DNA of 64,000 nucleotides, from contig CAJNDS010000581.1 of NCBI GenBank assembly GCA_905221605.1, positions 46,020 to 110,019 on the forward strand, read 5' to 3'. The notes beneath the pieces are model-generated. The model worked only from the letters and a program-made list of their open reading frames with translations, was not told where the DNA came from and made no database searches. Position numbers and translations under genes: made by a program. Shown here in pieces: positions 43,320 to 54,526 of this stretch (its first letter is position 1; every line of letters begins with the position of its first letter). This stretch comes from Symbiodinium natans. Lineage: Eukaryota; Sar; Dinophyceae; Suessiales; Symbiodiniaceae.

Positions 43320-45208
43320 CGAGAGCAGGAGGAGGAGGAGGACGAGGGAGAGGGATCGTGCAGAGCAGACATCCAAAGTTCCTTTCGCAACACATTATCG
43401 CTTCTTCCTGGTCCTAAACACAGGACATCCAGAGTAGGAGAGGGAGACGAGGGCAGCGCGAGCGACGAGAGTGGAACAGGACTCTTGCAGCACTACCTGC
43501 AATCACCGTGATCCTGCGGCCTCAGAGTGTTTGATAGCGTTTGAAGTTCGGACTCCAGGCGGCGTGCCAGCCCAGCCAGGCAGCCAGCCAGAAAGCCCGT
43601 GAGCTGGGGCCGGTCCCTGCGAAGATGCAACAACCAGGATGCAAAGACGAGCCCTGACATGGTCCGAATGGTTTCCGGAGGGTCCGGCTCTCCCATTCCG
43701 GTTTTGTCACTGGCATAAGTCGACTGCCGAAGCTGGAGCAGCCAGGCCTGCCCAGGGCATCCTGGCATGGATTGGGAAATATCGTGAATTTTGGTTCTCT
43801 GCCTGCCTGGCTCTCCCCTATCGCTTCACTCTGCGCAACCCCCGAAAGTACAATGGTTCGATGAGTCGTGATGTTCTGAGATTCTGAGTAGAAAGCTCGT
43901 GTCGTACGTACGGCAGTATGTTGTAGTCAGAACTTGAGAGCCGTCATTGGCTTCGAGTGGGGCCTGATCGATCCTGAACTTAGCTACGGCCCGCCGTGCC
44001 TCTGCTCGGTGGATAAACGTCTATCACTATGCCGCAAGCAGTTGATCGAGGGACTGTCTCGCTCCGGTCGCTCCTGCAGCAGGCGCTCCGAGACACCCTG
44101 GGCACAGAAGACCACGGCGTTCAGCAGCGCCCTCGGAGAGATCGTTTGTGTACTTTCCAGGTGGTATAAAGACAAAGACATTGCAGAATGAACCCGAATC
44201 ACTGTGAGACAATGTGTCAGTTGGTACACGTTGTCTTTCCGTCTCTGGGGTTCCCGGGCGTGCTGTAAAAAGGCACAGACATGCCCCGGTAGAGAGCCCG
44301 GAAGCCTTCCAGCCGCGCCGTCTCTGTCAACCTTGTGCAAAAGTTTGGCAAGTGACGCCTTTCAGTCTCTACTGAATGGACTGGTGTCGCACAGCCAGAA
44401 GAACTGTGAAGTGTAGCGTAGGCATGGATCAAAACAGAATAAATATCACATTACAAAGGGAGACAGTACAGGGAGGATGAAGAAGGCACATTGGAGGGAC
44501 GCTTGGCACACAGAACTGCACAGATCCAGCTCTCATCCTTTGCCAGGAGCGCGGCACTCGTGCGGTGCTGTACTGGTCGAAGCGGGCCATGGCTTGGATT
44601 CGGGTTTTGGCCTTGCAAAGCAAAGCGCATCAAAGCGCCCAAGAGTAAGGATGGTTGGGGCTTTCTTGATCCCCGGGGTCGGAACTCCTGATCGACATCT
44701 AGCACTAATCTAGCACTCTAGCACCCTTAAGGACTGTGGACCGCCCCTCTCCTCGCACGACCTCCCTAAAACTTGTCAGGAACTTTCGGTTGCAAAAGCA
44801 ACCTCCGGCGAGGCAGGCCGTGTAGCACTGACATTAAAGAATTATGATATCAGTGATCGTCGGGCTTTCTGCAACTTTTACTTGCGACATTTTGCGACCC
44901 TAAGGCAGACACTGTGTCCAGCGGATGGCCCGCCAGGATGGCCATCATCCCCCCGACCTCGATTCGACTTCGATCTGAGAACGCCTGCATAGCAAATATT
45001 AGCAAAACTACTCAACTTTCTCAATCTTCCTGTTCACTTTGGTATGGTGTTGATGTTTATGACGATTATGTTGTGAAAGTTTGTGGCGAGCCGCTGTGCC
45101 ACCGAAGAAGTCCCGCGCCGCTGCCGAAAGCTCTGCCGAAACCGCATCGGAGGTCCGAGCAGCGGCGCCTTCGCCTGGGCCGCCGGGGCCGCCGGGGTCG
45201 CCCGTAGC
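41048..45208 (-). CDS. Mitochondrial carrier (SLC25), carnitine/ornithine-type (multi-exon gene)
   Basis: Inner-membrane solute carrier with the three diagnostic repeats: GHPLDTAKTRIQ, VPVDLVKTQRQ and HPVDVVKSRIQ (PxDxxK). Each is followed by a second motif: LEGFRALYRGMS, LGLRHGCLQG and REGPAFFLRGFG. Supported exons in gene order: 45092-45208, 44913-44957, 44544-44611, 44260-44331, 44063-44131, about 43566-43616, about 43100-43135, 42851-42877 (or longer), 42281-42338, 42165-42198, 42050-42107, 41860-41911, 41725-41793, 41589-41612, 41277-41324 and 41048-41163. Most joins are phase-consistent and restore the family spacing exactly. ECPSYGVYFLVYE and QRAFVFNAATFGG are closest to the acylcarnitine/ornithine branch, but the substrate is inference. 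About nine donors are GC. The exon with the start codon was not found. Confidence 0.88.
42165..43616 (-). CDS. Carrier exons 6-10: second repeat
   Basis: 43616 starts DRPQLTGFLAGCLAGLA. About 43100-43135 ends AVACVP. 42851-42877 is VDLVKTQRQ. 42281-42338 is WRILRERVKMLGLRHGCLQ. 42165-42198 is GLGATAVKECPS. The GC donors at 43,099, 42,280 and 42,164 restore PVDLVK, GCLQGLGAT and CPSYGVYF exactly. The two exons around 43.1-43.6 kb have uncertain ends, and the loop after VKTQRQ may be longer. Confidence 0.75.
44063..44611 (-). CDS. Carrier exons 3-5: rest of first repeat, helix 3
   Basis: Exon 3 (44544-44611) is AKTRIQAMARFDQYSTAR. Exon 4 (44260-44331) is LTETARLEGFRALYRGMSV, then PFYS. Exon 5 (44063-44131) is ALLNAVVFCAQGVSERLL. 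The GC donors CTG|GCAAAG and AGCAC|GCCCGG are needed to keep frame. No GT alternative works. The exon 5 end is the least certain. Confidence 0.8.
44913..45208 (-). CDS. Carrier exons 1-2: first repeat, helix 1
   Basis: Exon 1 (45092-45208) ends ARDFFGGTA with a GC donor (GCG|GCTCGC). Exon 2 (44913-44957) is VGGMMAILAGHPLDT. Together they match the DF.AGT.GG....L.GHPLDT start of carriers. The N-terminal part of exon 1 is Gly/Pro-rich and no Met lies in frame before a likely acceptor, so the initiator lies upstream. Confidence 0.8.
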
Positions 45209-48200
45209 CTCAAGACTCAAGCAAATCGAAACAGCGAAAGAAAACTGTAACCAGAGAACTGAGCCAGACGGTGCTCACAGGGTCCAAAGGGTTTCTTTCG
45301 GAGGTGTTGGCTCCGGTGAGTGGCGCAGGCGCGCAACTGCAGCAAAGGGGAAGTGCTGGGAAGTGCTGCTACACTGATATAAGTGTGCTTCTGCGCTTCA
45401 ACCTAACGAATGTCCAAGCAATGTCAGGGTCCTCTGTTTGGATTGCTCGGATGCTTAAGGAACTCTTGGGGTACCCGTTAGGGACTCTTAGGAACGCAAA
45501 GAAAATGCTATGGGCTGAGAAAAGTATTGATTCGCCAGGTGGATCCGGCGAACTCAGGATGGAACCATTTTTGGAGGCTGCCCGGGGAGCCTCTTTTGAC
45601 TCTACCTGCACTTGAGCCACCCGAAGGCCCGCATCGACGCCAGATGTCCAAAGGGACCGGGAAGGCAGAAGCCTGCTTTTCGTTTGCCACATGGATCGTG
45701 CCTAGCCAGCATCTTGATCGCAACGTGTATCATTCCTCCCAGTCTGAAATTCTGAAAGTCCTGTGAAAGGCCCGTGTGCATGCTCCAACCACGAGTTGCG
45801 CAACATGCTTAACACCTAAGCTTTGCAAAAGTCTCGAACCTCAGCAGCTAGAGCAGCTGAAGTACGAACTCTAGCGAGTCTAGTGACAGCTCTCGAACGA
45901 AGCCAAACTCTGAGCCGACGGACCTGACCCAGCTTTTTCCGAACCGTGCAAGAGCTCGGGTTCGACTGCTTTGTGCAGAGTTTGAGACAAATAGGACCTG
46001 CCGGCAAATGCTTATGTCATGCCCAAGTCTTTTCCCCCAATGACCGCTGGAAAAAGGGAGGAGACACCTAGAAGAGAACCAATAGCAAACAAAAACCAAA
46101 CCGAGTGCTGATCTTCTCGAAGCTTGTGTCCGGCCATCCACACCAGCCCACACCCAAAAGACACCCGCTTGCTGGCCATGACGGGCCACGAAGCCCAATC
46201 AATTTCCTAACCCGAGATCCTCGGCATGCTTCCTGTTAGTGTCAGGGTTGAAGCAGGCTGCAATTACTGTAATCCGATGTTATGGCGGATGCGCGTAAGC
46301 TCCACGTAACCTTCGTGTAGGGCGAGCCTTCGTTGGCGGCGGAACCTAGTAAACAATTGTCTTGTCGGAGTTTGCGAGAACTCTCCACCCTCGGTGACAA
46401 AACTAAAACCGATGCGACCAATGAGGGTCACTGCACCGACCATTGATCTTCGATTCCGGAACATGCGTTTCATGTGTATGGAGTCTATGGTTTTGAGATC
46501 TATAGGGATGTATCCGAGCCTTTCTCCGCGCACTGACGGGCTGCGGTTGCCAAATGAGCCAGAGGGCCAAGTGATTCCGAAGCCTGTTCGTGATACAAAT
46601 CTCAGTTGCCATCCTGGCCAGGCAAAACCCATCTAGCTACACTCACAGGCTCTGAGGCATCCAAATAGCCACAAGCAGAACAAACAATTTAGCATCTTGC
46701 TCAGTCCTTAGAAGGCTGTGAAACCCCATTGAGAAGCAGCAGTTTTGTATTTTCAGTCAATGGACGTCCAGGAAACCCATTTAACCAATTTTTGTCGGGG
46801 TTTCGGGTATGTGTGTGAGTAATGTGAAGCACCAGTGAATGGCTTCAGAAGCATTCCCAATGACTGCAAGGACTTGAGCAAACTGGGCACGACTTAAGCA
46901 GGTTTCTGTACATGGAATTTGGCATACTGTATGAATGCTTTGTCAACGTCATAACCTTGAGATAGCCTGAGTCTCGGATGGACAAAGTGTCTTACATGTC
47001 TCACATTTTCTGGATGCTCAGATTGAACTTCTGGTACTCCACACAGTGCCAGGCACGCAGGCCTTAGCTGCTAAAGCTTCCTGTGAAAAGTTGACAGGTT
47101 GAACAGTCTACTGCAAACAGTGTGCACTGGACCAATCCCAAGGAGTGGCATGCACAAGCAATCACACACCACTCGAAGACCTAAGACTAGCAGGGTCTGT
47201 CTAGGAGAGCTCGAGGCCCTGGCCGGAATCAGCGGCACCACATGGACAAACCTCCCTCCCAAAGCTCCACCTGACATGCACAGATCTTGTGACACAATTG
47301 AGCCCTTATCTGTCTTCCTTTTTTTGATCTTCCGTTTTGCCTGTGTTCATGCCTTGGCATAACAGTGTCTCTCTGCTCTGCACCAATCTCAAGCCGGTCC
47401 CACCACAAGCGCCAGCCGCCTTCCGGATGTCCTCGGCGCAGCCCACAGGAAAAGCTACTGCCCCACAAGACATTGAAGGCATTCGAGCACTACCCCAGGT
47501 GACCGGCACGGGTGCGATGCTGTGATACTTGTGCGAGACAAAGCAAATCCTGGATGGGACGTGGCATGGGGGTTCTGGAAGGAGGCATGAGGCAAGCCTG
47601 AGGATCGCGCACGTCTCCCTTGGACAACTCGTGCCTCGAGGTACGATTGTGCGATAGCCAGGAGACTTCGCGTTGGTGCGCTCAGGATCAGCAAGGCTGA
47701 AGCTGCAAATTAGAATCGTGTCGGACAAAGGCAGGCATCGACATGCCTAACGTGACGCCGGCAACGGTCCGATTAGGTCCCATGACCCACTTCCAAACAT
47801 CACTGTGCCAATTCAGCATATCTCGCTCGAGCGTAAGGGTCCCTAATGCTGCACGAACTTCAAAAAGAGCAGCTGCTCCTCAACTCAATGACCGGGCTTT
47901 GTAAGCCCGATATGAACTCACGGATCTTGGATGGTCAAGCCCTGCATCTTGCTAGTCTCGCAATGAATGCGTTGGAAGCCTAAGCCTGCTGCTGGTAGAA
48001 CTATGCTTGTGCGCCATATTCAAGGCCCCCATTCCAGTCTGGAATTCTGCTCACTGCTAATGCCACTACTGATTCCTGAAAGTACAAATCTGACGGCACA
48101 CGATGCGGATAAACGGCTCTCCGTGCCCAGGATCGGGAATCAAGTTGAGACGCAGCTAGTGATTCTAGCTTGCGCCATGCATCAGGTGAATGGAAACTGA

Positions 48201-49342
48201 GGATCGATCAAAATAATTTCAGAACAAGCGCGAAGCTGCAAGCTTAACGAAAGCCACGAAACAAAAACATGGATCCACTGAGTTTCGATCCGCCCTTGCG
48301 GGGCGGAATTCCGGAATCGTAAGAAGGCTGGAGGAAGGCTTGTGAAGAATTACTGCCGAGGCCCTCCCCGAGACTTTTGACCCTTTTGACAGGTCCGTCA
48401 CTGGTACCTCTCAGCTGTGATCGCCAGACTCAAATTTTTGGACCCCCGCTTCCATCAGGTCTTTGTTCCGCATCCTAATCATCCTATCTGAACGTACAGT
48501 TAAGCCTTCGACTGCGCAGTCCGCGAATGCGTTTTATATCGTATGTGGCTTCCACTGCTTTAACACGAACTGCAAGTACATATAGTGGTCACACCAATAC
48601 ATGCACGCACAGACCACAAAACCGAAACACCCAGACAGGTCATCAAAAATGAATAGTCCTACTCATGCTGGTCAAACTATGTCAAACTATCATGTTCTTG
48701 TTTTGAATAGCCGGCGCCATCTCAGCACATGGTGCCGAGTCCCGTGAGGGGTACCCTCCACCTCACCCGACCAAACCCGAAATAAACCCCACGGCAAACC
48801 CTGAAACCTATTCTTGCCCGAGCCAAAAGAGGATCCCCAGATGATGATGTGACCCTTGATTCTGTCGATTTCTTTGGTTGGACAAGATGCTTGCGTTCTG
48901 ACTGCTCAGGCTTGACTCACTTCTGCAACCCAGTCAAGCAGGTGGGATTTCGTGCAGCTTGGCATTAACATGGCCATTTCGTCTGATTTCGGTGTACTCA
49001 ACACTATTGAGCACTTCTTTTGCAGAAAGCAATGGAGTGAAAAACACCTGCCCTTGTGGGATCGTGATGGTTTATGCGTTGCTTGTACAATGACATGCAA
49101 CAAGACTTCACATCTCTAATCCCTCTTCCATTGTTGGCTTCGTCATGCCCGGGCACAACGGACACTGTTTTTGAGGCTTTGGCGTCTGGCAACGCCCATC
49201 AGCTTCTTTCGTTTGGAACATGCCACCTTGACAATCCGCAGGCTACCCACAGCTCATAACAGGAGTTGCGAAATGGCTCATGCTTGACGTTTGGCATGAA
49301 GTTGCCTGTGAAATCCTCATTCACCAAGCACACGATGGTGAC
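45209..49342. other. No gene resolved
   Basis: Should contain the first exon and promoter of the carrier. I found no family motif on either strand between 45.3 and 49.3 kb. Open frames are short and contradictory. Confidence 0.4.
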
Positions 49343-49438
49343 CTGAGCCGGATGGTTTCTTCTTCTCAGCGTTCCGAGGCGCTCTACTGTGTGCCAGGGC
49401 GATGCTCCCGGCGTCGAAGTGGTAGTCGTCGACAAGGC
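49343..49438 (-). CDS. Candidate coding exon, unknown protein
   Basis: Between CAG|GC and TCAG|GTCACC. Reads LVDDYHFDAGSIALAHSRAP, then RNAEKKKPSGS. It is judged coding from composition and clean splice sites. The longer 167-codon frame on the same strand is out of register with it. Confidence 0.4.
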
Positions 49439-51667
49439 CTGACAGTTAGGGACAAAGGTTGGCATGGAACAAGAGAGGGATGGAGGGATGAGGATGGATG
49501 AGGAACCTCCTCCAGGTTCGTATTCCCAAAGCTCTACCTGTGTGGATTTTCGATAAAATGTTGAGCATGGCGGGCCAGAATCAAGATGCCGGTTCAAATC
49601 CATGTCCCAAGTTCTCGCGAATCTGCTGGGGGCCCTGCCACACGGATCCTCGGGATTGTCAAGTTCACAGCTAGACCCAGTTCTTGATTCCCCTACCTGC
49701 AAGCAACCCCAATATCACTCGCGTTTATTCCCACACTTGGTGTGGGGTTGCTAGACTTTAAGTCAGCCATGCTCTTCGCCTGGGCTTCCTGTGTTTAAGC
49801 CCGACCTGGCGCGAGTCTCCTGCTCCACAGAATATCCTGCAGAGGAACTGGCTACCGAGAACCCACTTCTTGAGGATTCCGCAGAGTGTTTCTGTGGAGT
49901 GCCCTACATCCCAACAGTGCTCACCAAAGAGCTCTGCAGAGAATCACCCCAAGATAAGCGCCAATTAGATTCAGCAGGTGGGCGTGTTCCAAGAAATACT
50001 GCAAAGATGCGATGCGCCATCTTTGTTTGCGCCACGGACCAAAAAGGACGGAATGAAGCCGAAATCGGAACTGTTGTTGGTTTTGCCCTAGGCTGGCTCC
50101 CTGGTAGCTGTGGCCCAAGTATATCTTGCCTAGCTTCTTCTTCCTCCTGTTCTGACTTTTCTTGTTCCGATTCGAGTTCGTTAGGACCCGTCCCTTTCGC
50201 CTCCCCATCTGTTTGAGGCTGTGCCCCAGGCGAGCAGCGCCGGACGTCGATGCCCGATAGGGGGCCATCCTTCCGCGAAGAAACTGCACGCGGCGTGAAG
50301 AGTGAAGAGTGAAAGACGGATACTCGTCGGCTTGAAGCACTATCCCTATCATCACCCATTGACTCCGCCGCAACATACCTGCTCATTTACTTGCTGGTTT
50401 CGTGGCGGCCTCGGCGCGATCGTTGCTGCCCCATTGCCCTTTCTCCTGGTGCAGCTTGCCCAGACGCGCAGCACAGGACACGGAACACAAACTCTCATCG
50501 GCCAATGGGACCCCGATCTTCAGCAACTCGCATGCACACATGCTCGCATGATGTGATCCTTTACGAGCTTCCTGCAGTGGACAGCAGACGACAGGAGGGT
50601 TTTATCTGAGACACCGGCTCATAAACGCATTGCCTCCTATAACATAGCTATGGAGATGTAGGGAGCGTAGGGCTGGGAGGCTGCTGTCTCAAGCCTGGGG
50701 TCTGAGGCCTAAAGCCCGCCAGGCCGGGTCTCAGCCCTTGGGGAATGGGAAGGGGGCGTAGGAAACACACACAAGTCAGGCGTTACGCCGTTTACGCCCC
50801 AATCTGGGGGAGACTTTCCAGGAGGAGCCACCATCAAGTAGGAGCACCAGTTGGTCATTCGCTGTTTGCGTTGATATTGCGATGGAGAGCGTTGTCTGTG
50901 GAGGAACGCAGGTCCGATTCACTACATTCTCCCAAAGCCCTCAAACATTCATATATGTAATAAACTGCATGTACACATACATATGTTAAGCATACGCAAA
51001 CATGGACGTTAATGGGCAAACGGACCCTAAACAAGGCGCCGCGGACCCGCAACCTGGTCCTTGAGCCATGACAAACCTCCTAAAATCGTCTTGCCCATCT
51101 CTAAGGCTCTAAGGAGCACACCAGAGTTTGAACATACAATACCTTTTTTTATTCAACCAATGCGGTTGAGAGTGAGAGATGAGAACGAGGGTGAGATGAG
51201 GGGGAGCCGTGAGAGCGCCGATAATTGCATCTCTCTCATCTCATCTCCCGCGCAGCGCAGAAACCGAATCACGTGGGGGCCTACCCTACGATTCGCCTAC
51301 TGATTGAACTCGAAACCCTTGACCCTACAACTTAAACTCTTCGACCCCAGGCCCAAACCTCTCAGCCCGAGACCCTACAAGCCAAACTCGTCAACCCTAA
51401 GCACCCTCAGCCCCGAAAGCTGTAACCTCTGATCTCTAGACTCCAACATGTGATCCATAAAGCGTGCGTGCGCGTTGCCAGGAAGAGTAGTCGACTCGAC
51501 GTGTCTCCTGCGCCGCAACTGCAGCCCTGAGCATCTTGGCCAGCACACGGGGGGCCTGGCCTCGGGGAAGAGTCTTCGAAAACTCCCCTGCCATGTATGG
51601 ACACAGGGGCCTGTCGCTTTGCAAAAACTTGCAAATGACAGAGTCACGATGTTTGGAGATTTCTTAC
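49439..51667. other. No gene resolved; acidic exon-like segment
   Basis: A minus-strand segment near 50,130-50,220 reads TDGEAKGTGPNELESEQEKS and ends at EEEEA before a GCAAGA donor-like site. Nothing else was recognised. Confidence 0.3.
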
Positions 51668-51805
51668 AGCCACAACATCTCAAGGCCCAAGGCGGTGGCC
51701 GAGCAGTTGGCCCGTTCGAGGCACATCCTGGCCTCGGGACATGGGCAGATGCTGCCTTCGTGGAGGGCTCGGCACATCTTTGCTTCGAATCGTTTGCTGT
51801 TTGCC
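51668..51805 (-). CDS. Candidate exon with Cys-rich (CCCH-like) segment
   Basis: 138 nt between CTTAG|G and CT|GTAAGA. Contains KMCRALHEGSICPCPEARMC, with C-x8-C-x-C-x5-C spacing reminiscent of the CCCH zinc fingers common in dinoflagellates, but the final His is not visible. A second Cys pair (CKFLQSDRPLCPYM) follows in the next candidate exon near 51,540-51,640. Confidence 0.4.
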
Positions 51806-52314
51806 CTAAGACCTCCATGACCTCACCTGCCCGCAAGGACAGCCAGGGAAAAATGCATCTTCTCTCGCTCTCTGTCTGTGGGCCCTCGGGCCATGCAGGA
51901 AAAGACAACGTTTCCTGGCACAGAGCGAAACTGAAAAGACTCCATTCCTTGCGGTTTTCAGACATGTTCACCCTGCTTCTTGGCCTCTGGTGCTGTCGGT
52001 TCTGTGGATTGGTCACCGCCTCAGAGCACACGCGCCGGTCCTTTTAATTCAAACTAGACTAGTTGTCAGAAAACTCCAACAGCATTGCGCAACCTCAAGG
52101 ACTGCGCCGGGTCGCCAGAGTCCAGGACCGCGCGGTGGCAGCGCAGGACCTCCAGCTAAGCGGTTACACAATGGACAGTATACTGTTGGTGTGAGCGATG
52201 CAGCAGCAAGTGTTCGATAAGAAACATACAGTGGCAAGCATGCAATGCAAGGCTCCGAAACAGAGCGTGGCGTTTTTGGCACATTGTGCGGCAAAGAAAG
52301 AATAAACACTCAAC

Positions 52315-52402
52315 AACAAACGTCGAAACGCTTCTCCGTGGTGCTCGAAAGAGATTCCGCCTGCTCCAGGTCATCCTCTGATAGCAGCCGCGGGAACTTC
52401 AC
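52315..52402 (-). CDS. Candidate coding exon, unknown protein
   Basis: After CGAG|G the minus strand reads VKFPRLLSEDDLEQAESLSS, then TTEKRFDV. It looks coding from residue composition. The 3' end is not fixed. Confidence 0.35.
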
Positions 52403-52615
52403 CTCGTTTCAGGAGCTTCAAAACAACTTCAATCGCCGCACTCTTCCTCTTTCGCGTATTCTGAGCTTGGGCTCCGTGCTACTTGGGTGCGCTGGGCCTG
52501 CCGAAGGCCAAGAGTTGAAATTTCCCTTCCTGCTCCTCTACTACGCTAAAATTAAATACCTCATACTCTTCGACTCTCGTCTTGCCTGCCTGTCTCATCT
52601 CACTTTTGGGTTTGC

Positions 52616-52760
52616 TTAGTGTGCTTCTCCGACAGATTTTGGAGCCTTCAGAAGGTCCACATAGTGCCGCACCACCTGCTCACGGAGCACTGCCTCGAGA
52701 GAAAGGGGGACGGTCGGCATTAGAGCAAGCACCGACTCCATACGATGTTTTAGAATACAC
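52616..52760 (-). CDS. Candidate terminal exon, unknown protein
   Basis: Reads SLEAVLREQVVRHYVDLLKA, then PKSVGEAH and stop. It could be the last exon of a gene starting at 53,160. Confidence 0.4.
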
Positions 52761-53019
52761 GGTTGCTCGCCGTGTTCTGCTGTGACACCTTCTTGTTGCA
52801 GCATGGCTGCAAGTAATCAGTAATCACTCAGTACTCATTTATCACACCACCCGCAGCTGGAACTCGTGCAAGATTTCGTTCATCAGTCAGAACAGTTTAT
52901 ATTTCATACAGTATGTTTTAGTAAACGAAATTCCTTCACATCAAGATCTGGCAAAGCCACAGCCAGGCCTCCCGGCGAGGTGCCCCGAGTGGCTTTGCTT
53001 GCTCCCCAGGCGGGGAAGT

Positions 53020-53160
53020 GCAAGAAGTGCCCGCAGAAAGCCCCGCGCGGTGCTCCACAGAGCCGTGGGCTGAAAGCTCCGAAAGCCCCGCTTCAGTGAG
53101 CTTTGGCCTCTTAGCCTTCGGCTCGGGGGCTTCCTCGGGTTCGAGTACTTCAGCGGCCAT
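53020..53160 (-). CDS. Candidate first exon, unknown protein
   Basis: ATG at 53,160. Reads MAAEVLEPEEAPEPKAKRPK, then LTEAGLSELSAHGS. PKAKRPKL resembles a nuclear localisation signal. The donor is not determined. Confidence 0.4.
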
Positions 53161-53669
53161 GGCACAGCATGTCACGCCCGACTTCAATTATGCTATATTC
53201 TGCTATGACGGCTGCTTGACCTATGCTCAACGGTTGCGCCGGCAGCAAGTAGCCTGCCATTCCTGATCTACTACTGTGCTACGGCTAGCAGCTAGCAGTA
53301 TGTGGTTCAACCGTCGCATTCAAGCAATGTCTCCTTATTGTATCTTCCTACCCTGCGGACATGCATCCTGGATGGGGATGCAAACTGATGTGCACTTGAA
53401 CTCAGCTGAAGGTACTTCATGAAGGCTTATTGTGACTCCCGGATCCAACCTTGAGCCTGTGGCCACTCAGTGCCGAAATGGTTGCAAAGGACTTGGCTGT
53501 ATCGAGGCCTAGACATGTCGAGCGACTCATCCATTTCTTTCTCTGGTGAAACGCCAACATCGCCAAGTCTCTTGGAGAGCATGGCATGAGAGCTCCATTC
53601 GGCTCTCACTTCCTTGTGTGGTGCCGGAATGTGCTGGATGCTGGGAAGCTAAGGACTCGCACAGAGGCT

Positions 53670-53835
53670 TCCCCCCAATCTTGTCCCGCTGGGGTGTGGA
53701 CTTGCCCTTCTTCTTCTTGGCCGGACCCTTCTTGTTGCTCCACTTCTCGCCGTTCCACCTCAGACAGCTCTGCAAGAACGTTTGCTGCTCTTGAACGGAG
53801 AGCTCAAGCTCAGTCAAAAAGGACTGTCGCTGATG
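53670..53835 (-). CDS. Candidate Lys-rich coding exon
   Basis: Reads LTELELSVQEQQTFLQSCLR, then WNGEKWSNKKGPAKKKKGKS. It is bounded upstream by a C/G homopolymer tract. No family recognised. Confidence 0.35.
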
Positions 53836-53867
53836 GCGACAGACGCCAGGACCAGGGGCAGCTGCCC

Positions 53868-53923
53868 CACCCCCCCCACCTTCCCCCCCCCTCCACCTTC
53901 CCCCCCCCCCCCCCCACCTTCCC

Positions 53924-53967
<44 letters not shown>
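53868..53967 (+). repeat. Long poly-C tract
   Basis: C-rich stretch ending in an uninterrupted run of about 43 C (53,925-53,967). It creates the apparent poly-Pro and poly-Gly open frames here. Confidence 0.9.
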
Positions 53968-54400
53968 TTTTGCTTGAGGGGCCCGCAGCTCGCCTGGTGT
54001 GAGCATTATGTTGCGAATGCTGTCCAAGCCGAACCGTCTAAACCCTGAACCTTGAACCTTGAGCCTTCCCAAAAACCCTATTGCTTGGGGTCCGGCGACT
54101 TGGGCGCTGCGGAGCACCATGCTCACGCGGATGCGCTGGGCCGGGCCGAGGCGGCTCGCGTAGCGTCAACATTAGCAAGGTTGTTGAAAGCTGCGCTGGT
54201 TGACTTTGACATTGAAAACATAGACTGAGTCGTGTGCAAGTCCGGTCTTTAAAGAAATCGTTAATCGAGATATTGTTCGTGCAATCAATGGGCTTCGCCG
54301 GGGCATTTGGCATGAATTCACCGCAACAATCACAATGGATGATGTCGTCAGGACATGCAGTGATACGGTGAAGGGTCCAAGGATGTGGATTTGGGCTTAC

Positions 54401-54526
54401 CGGCGACAGCGGCGTCGTCGACCAAGGAGTAGCACCACATTCGGAGGCGCTTACCATCTACGTTAAATACACGGTTGGGCGTTTCTGCTCTCATGTCCTT
54501 GTCATGGTACATCATGGTACCAGCTC
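54401..54526 (-). CDS. Candidate coding exon, unknown protein
   Basis: Between ACAG|GAG and GCCG|GTAAGC. Reads GTMMYHDKDMRAETPNRVFN, then VDGKRLRMWCYSLVDD. The next segment downstream (near 54,270-54,345) reads HCDCCGEFMPNAPAKPIDC. Both look coding. No family recognised. Confidence 0.45.

Noticed and set aside
49199-49702. 167-codon minus ORF
   Set aside because: No family similarity. A better coding reading with splice borders exists in another frame at 49,343-49,438.
51375-52031. 218-codon minus ORF
   Set aside because: Composition is not protein-like. The Cys-rich exon at 51,668-51,805 is in a different frame.
53527-54126. 199-codon minus ORF with a poly-Gly stretch, and overlapping poly-Pro plus ORFs
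   Set aside because: The length comes from the poly-C tract. Only the Lys-rich part at 53,670-53,835 looks coding.
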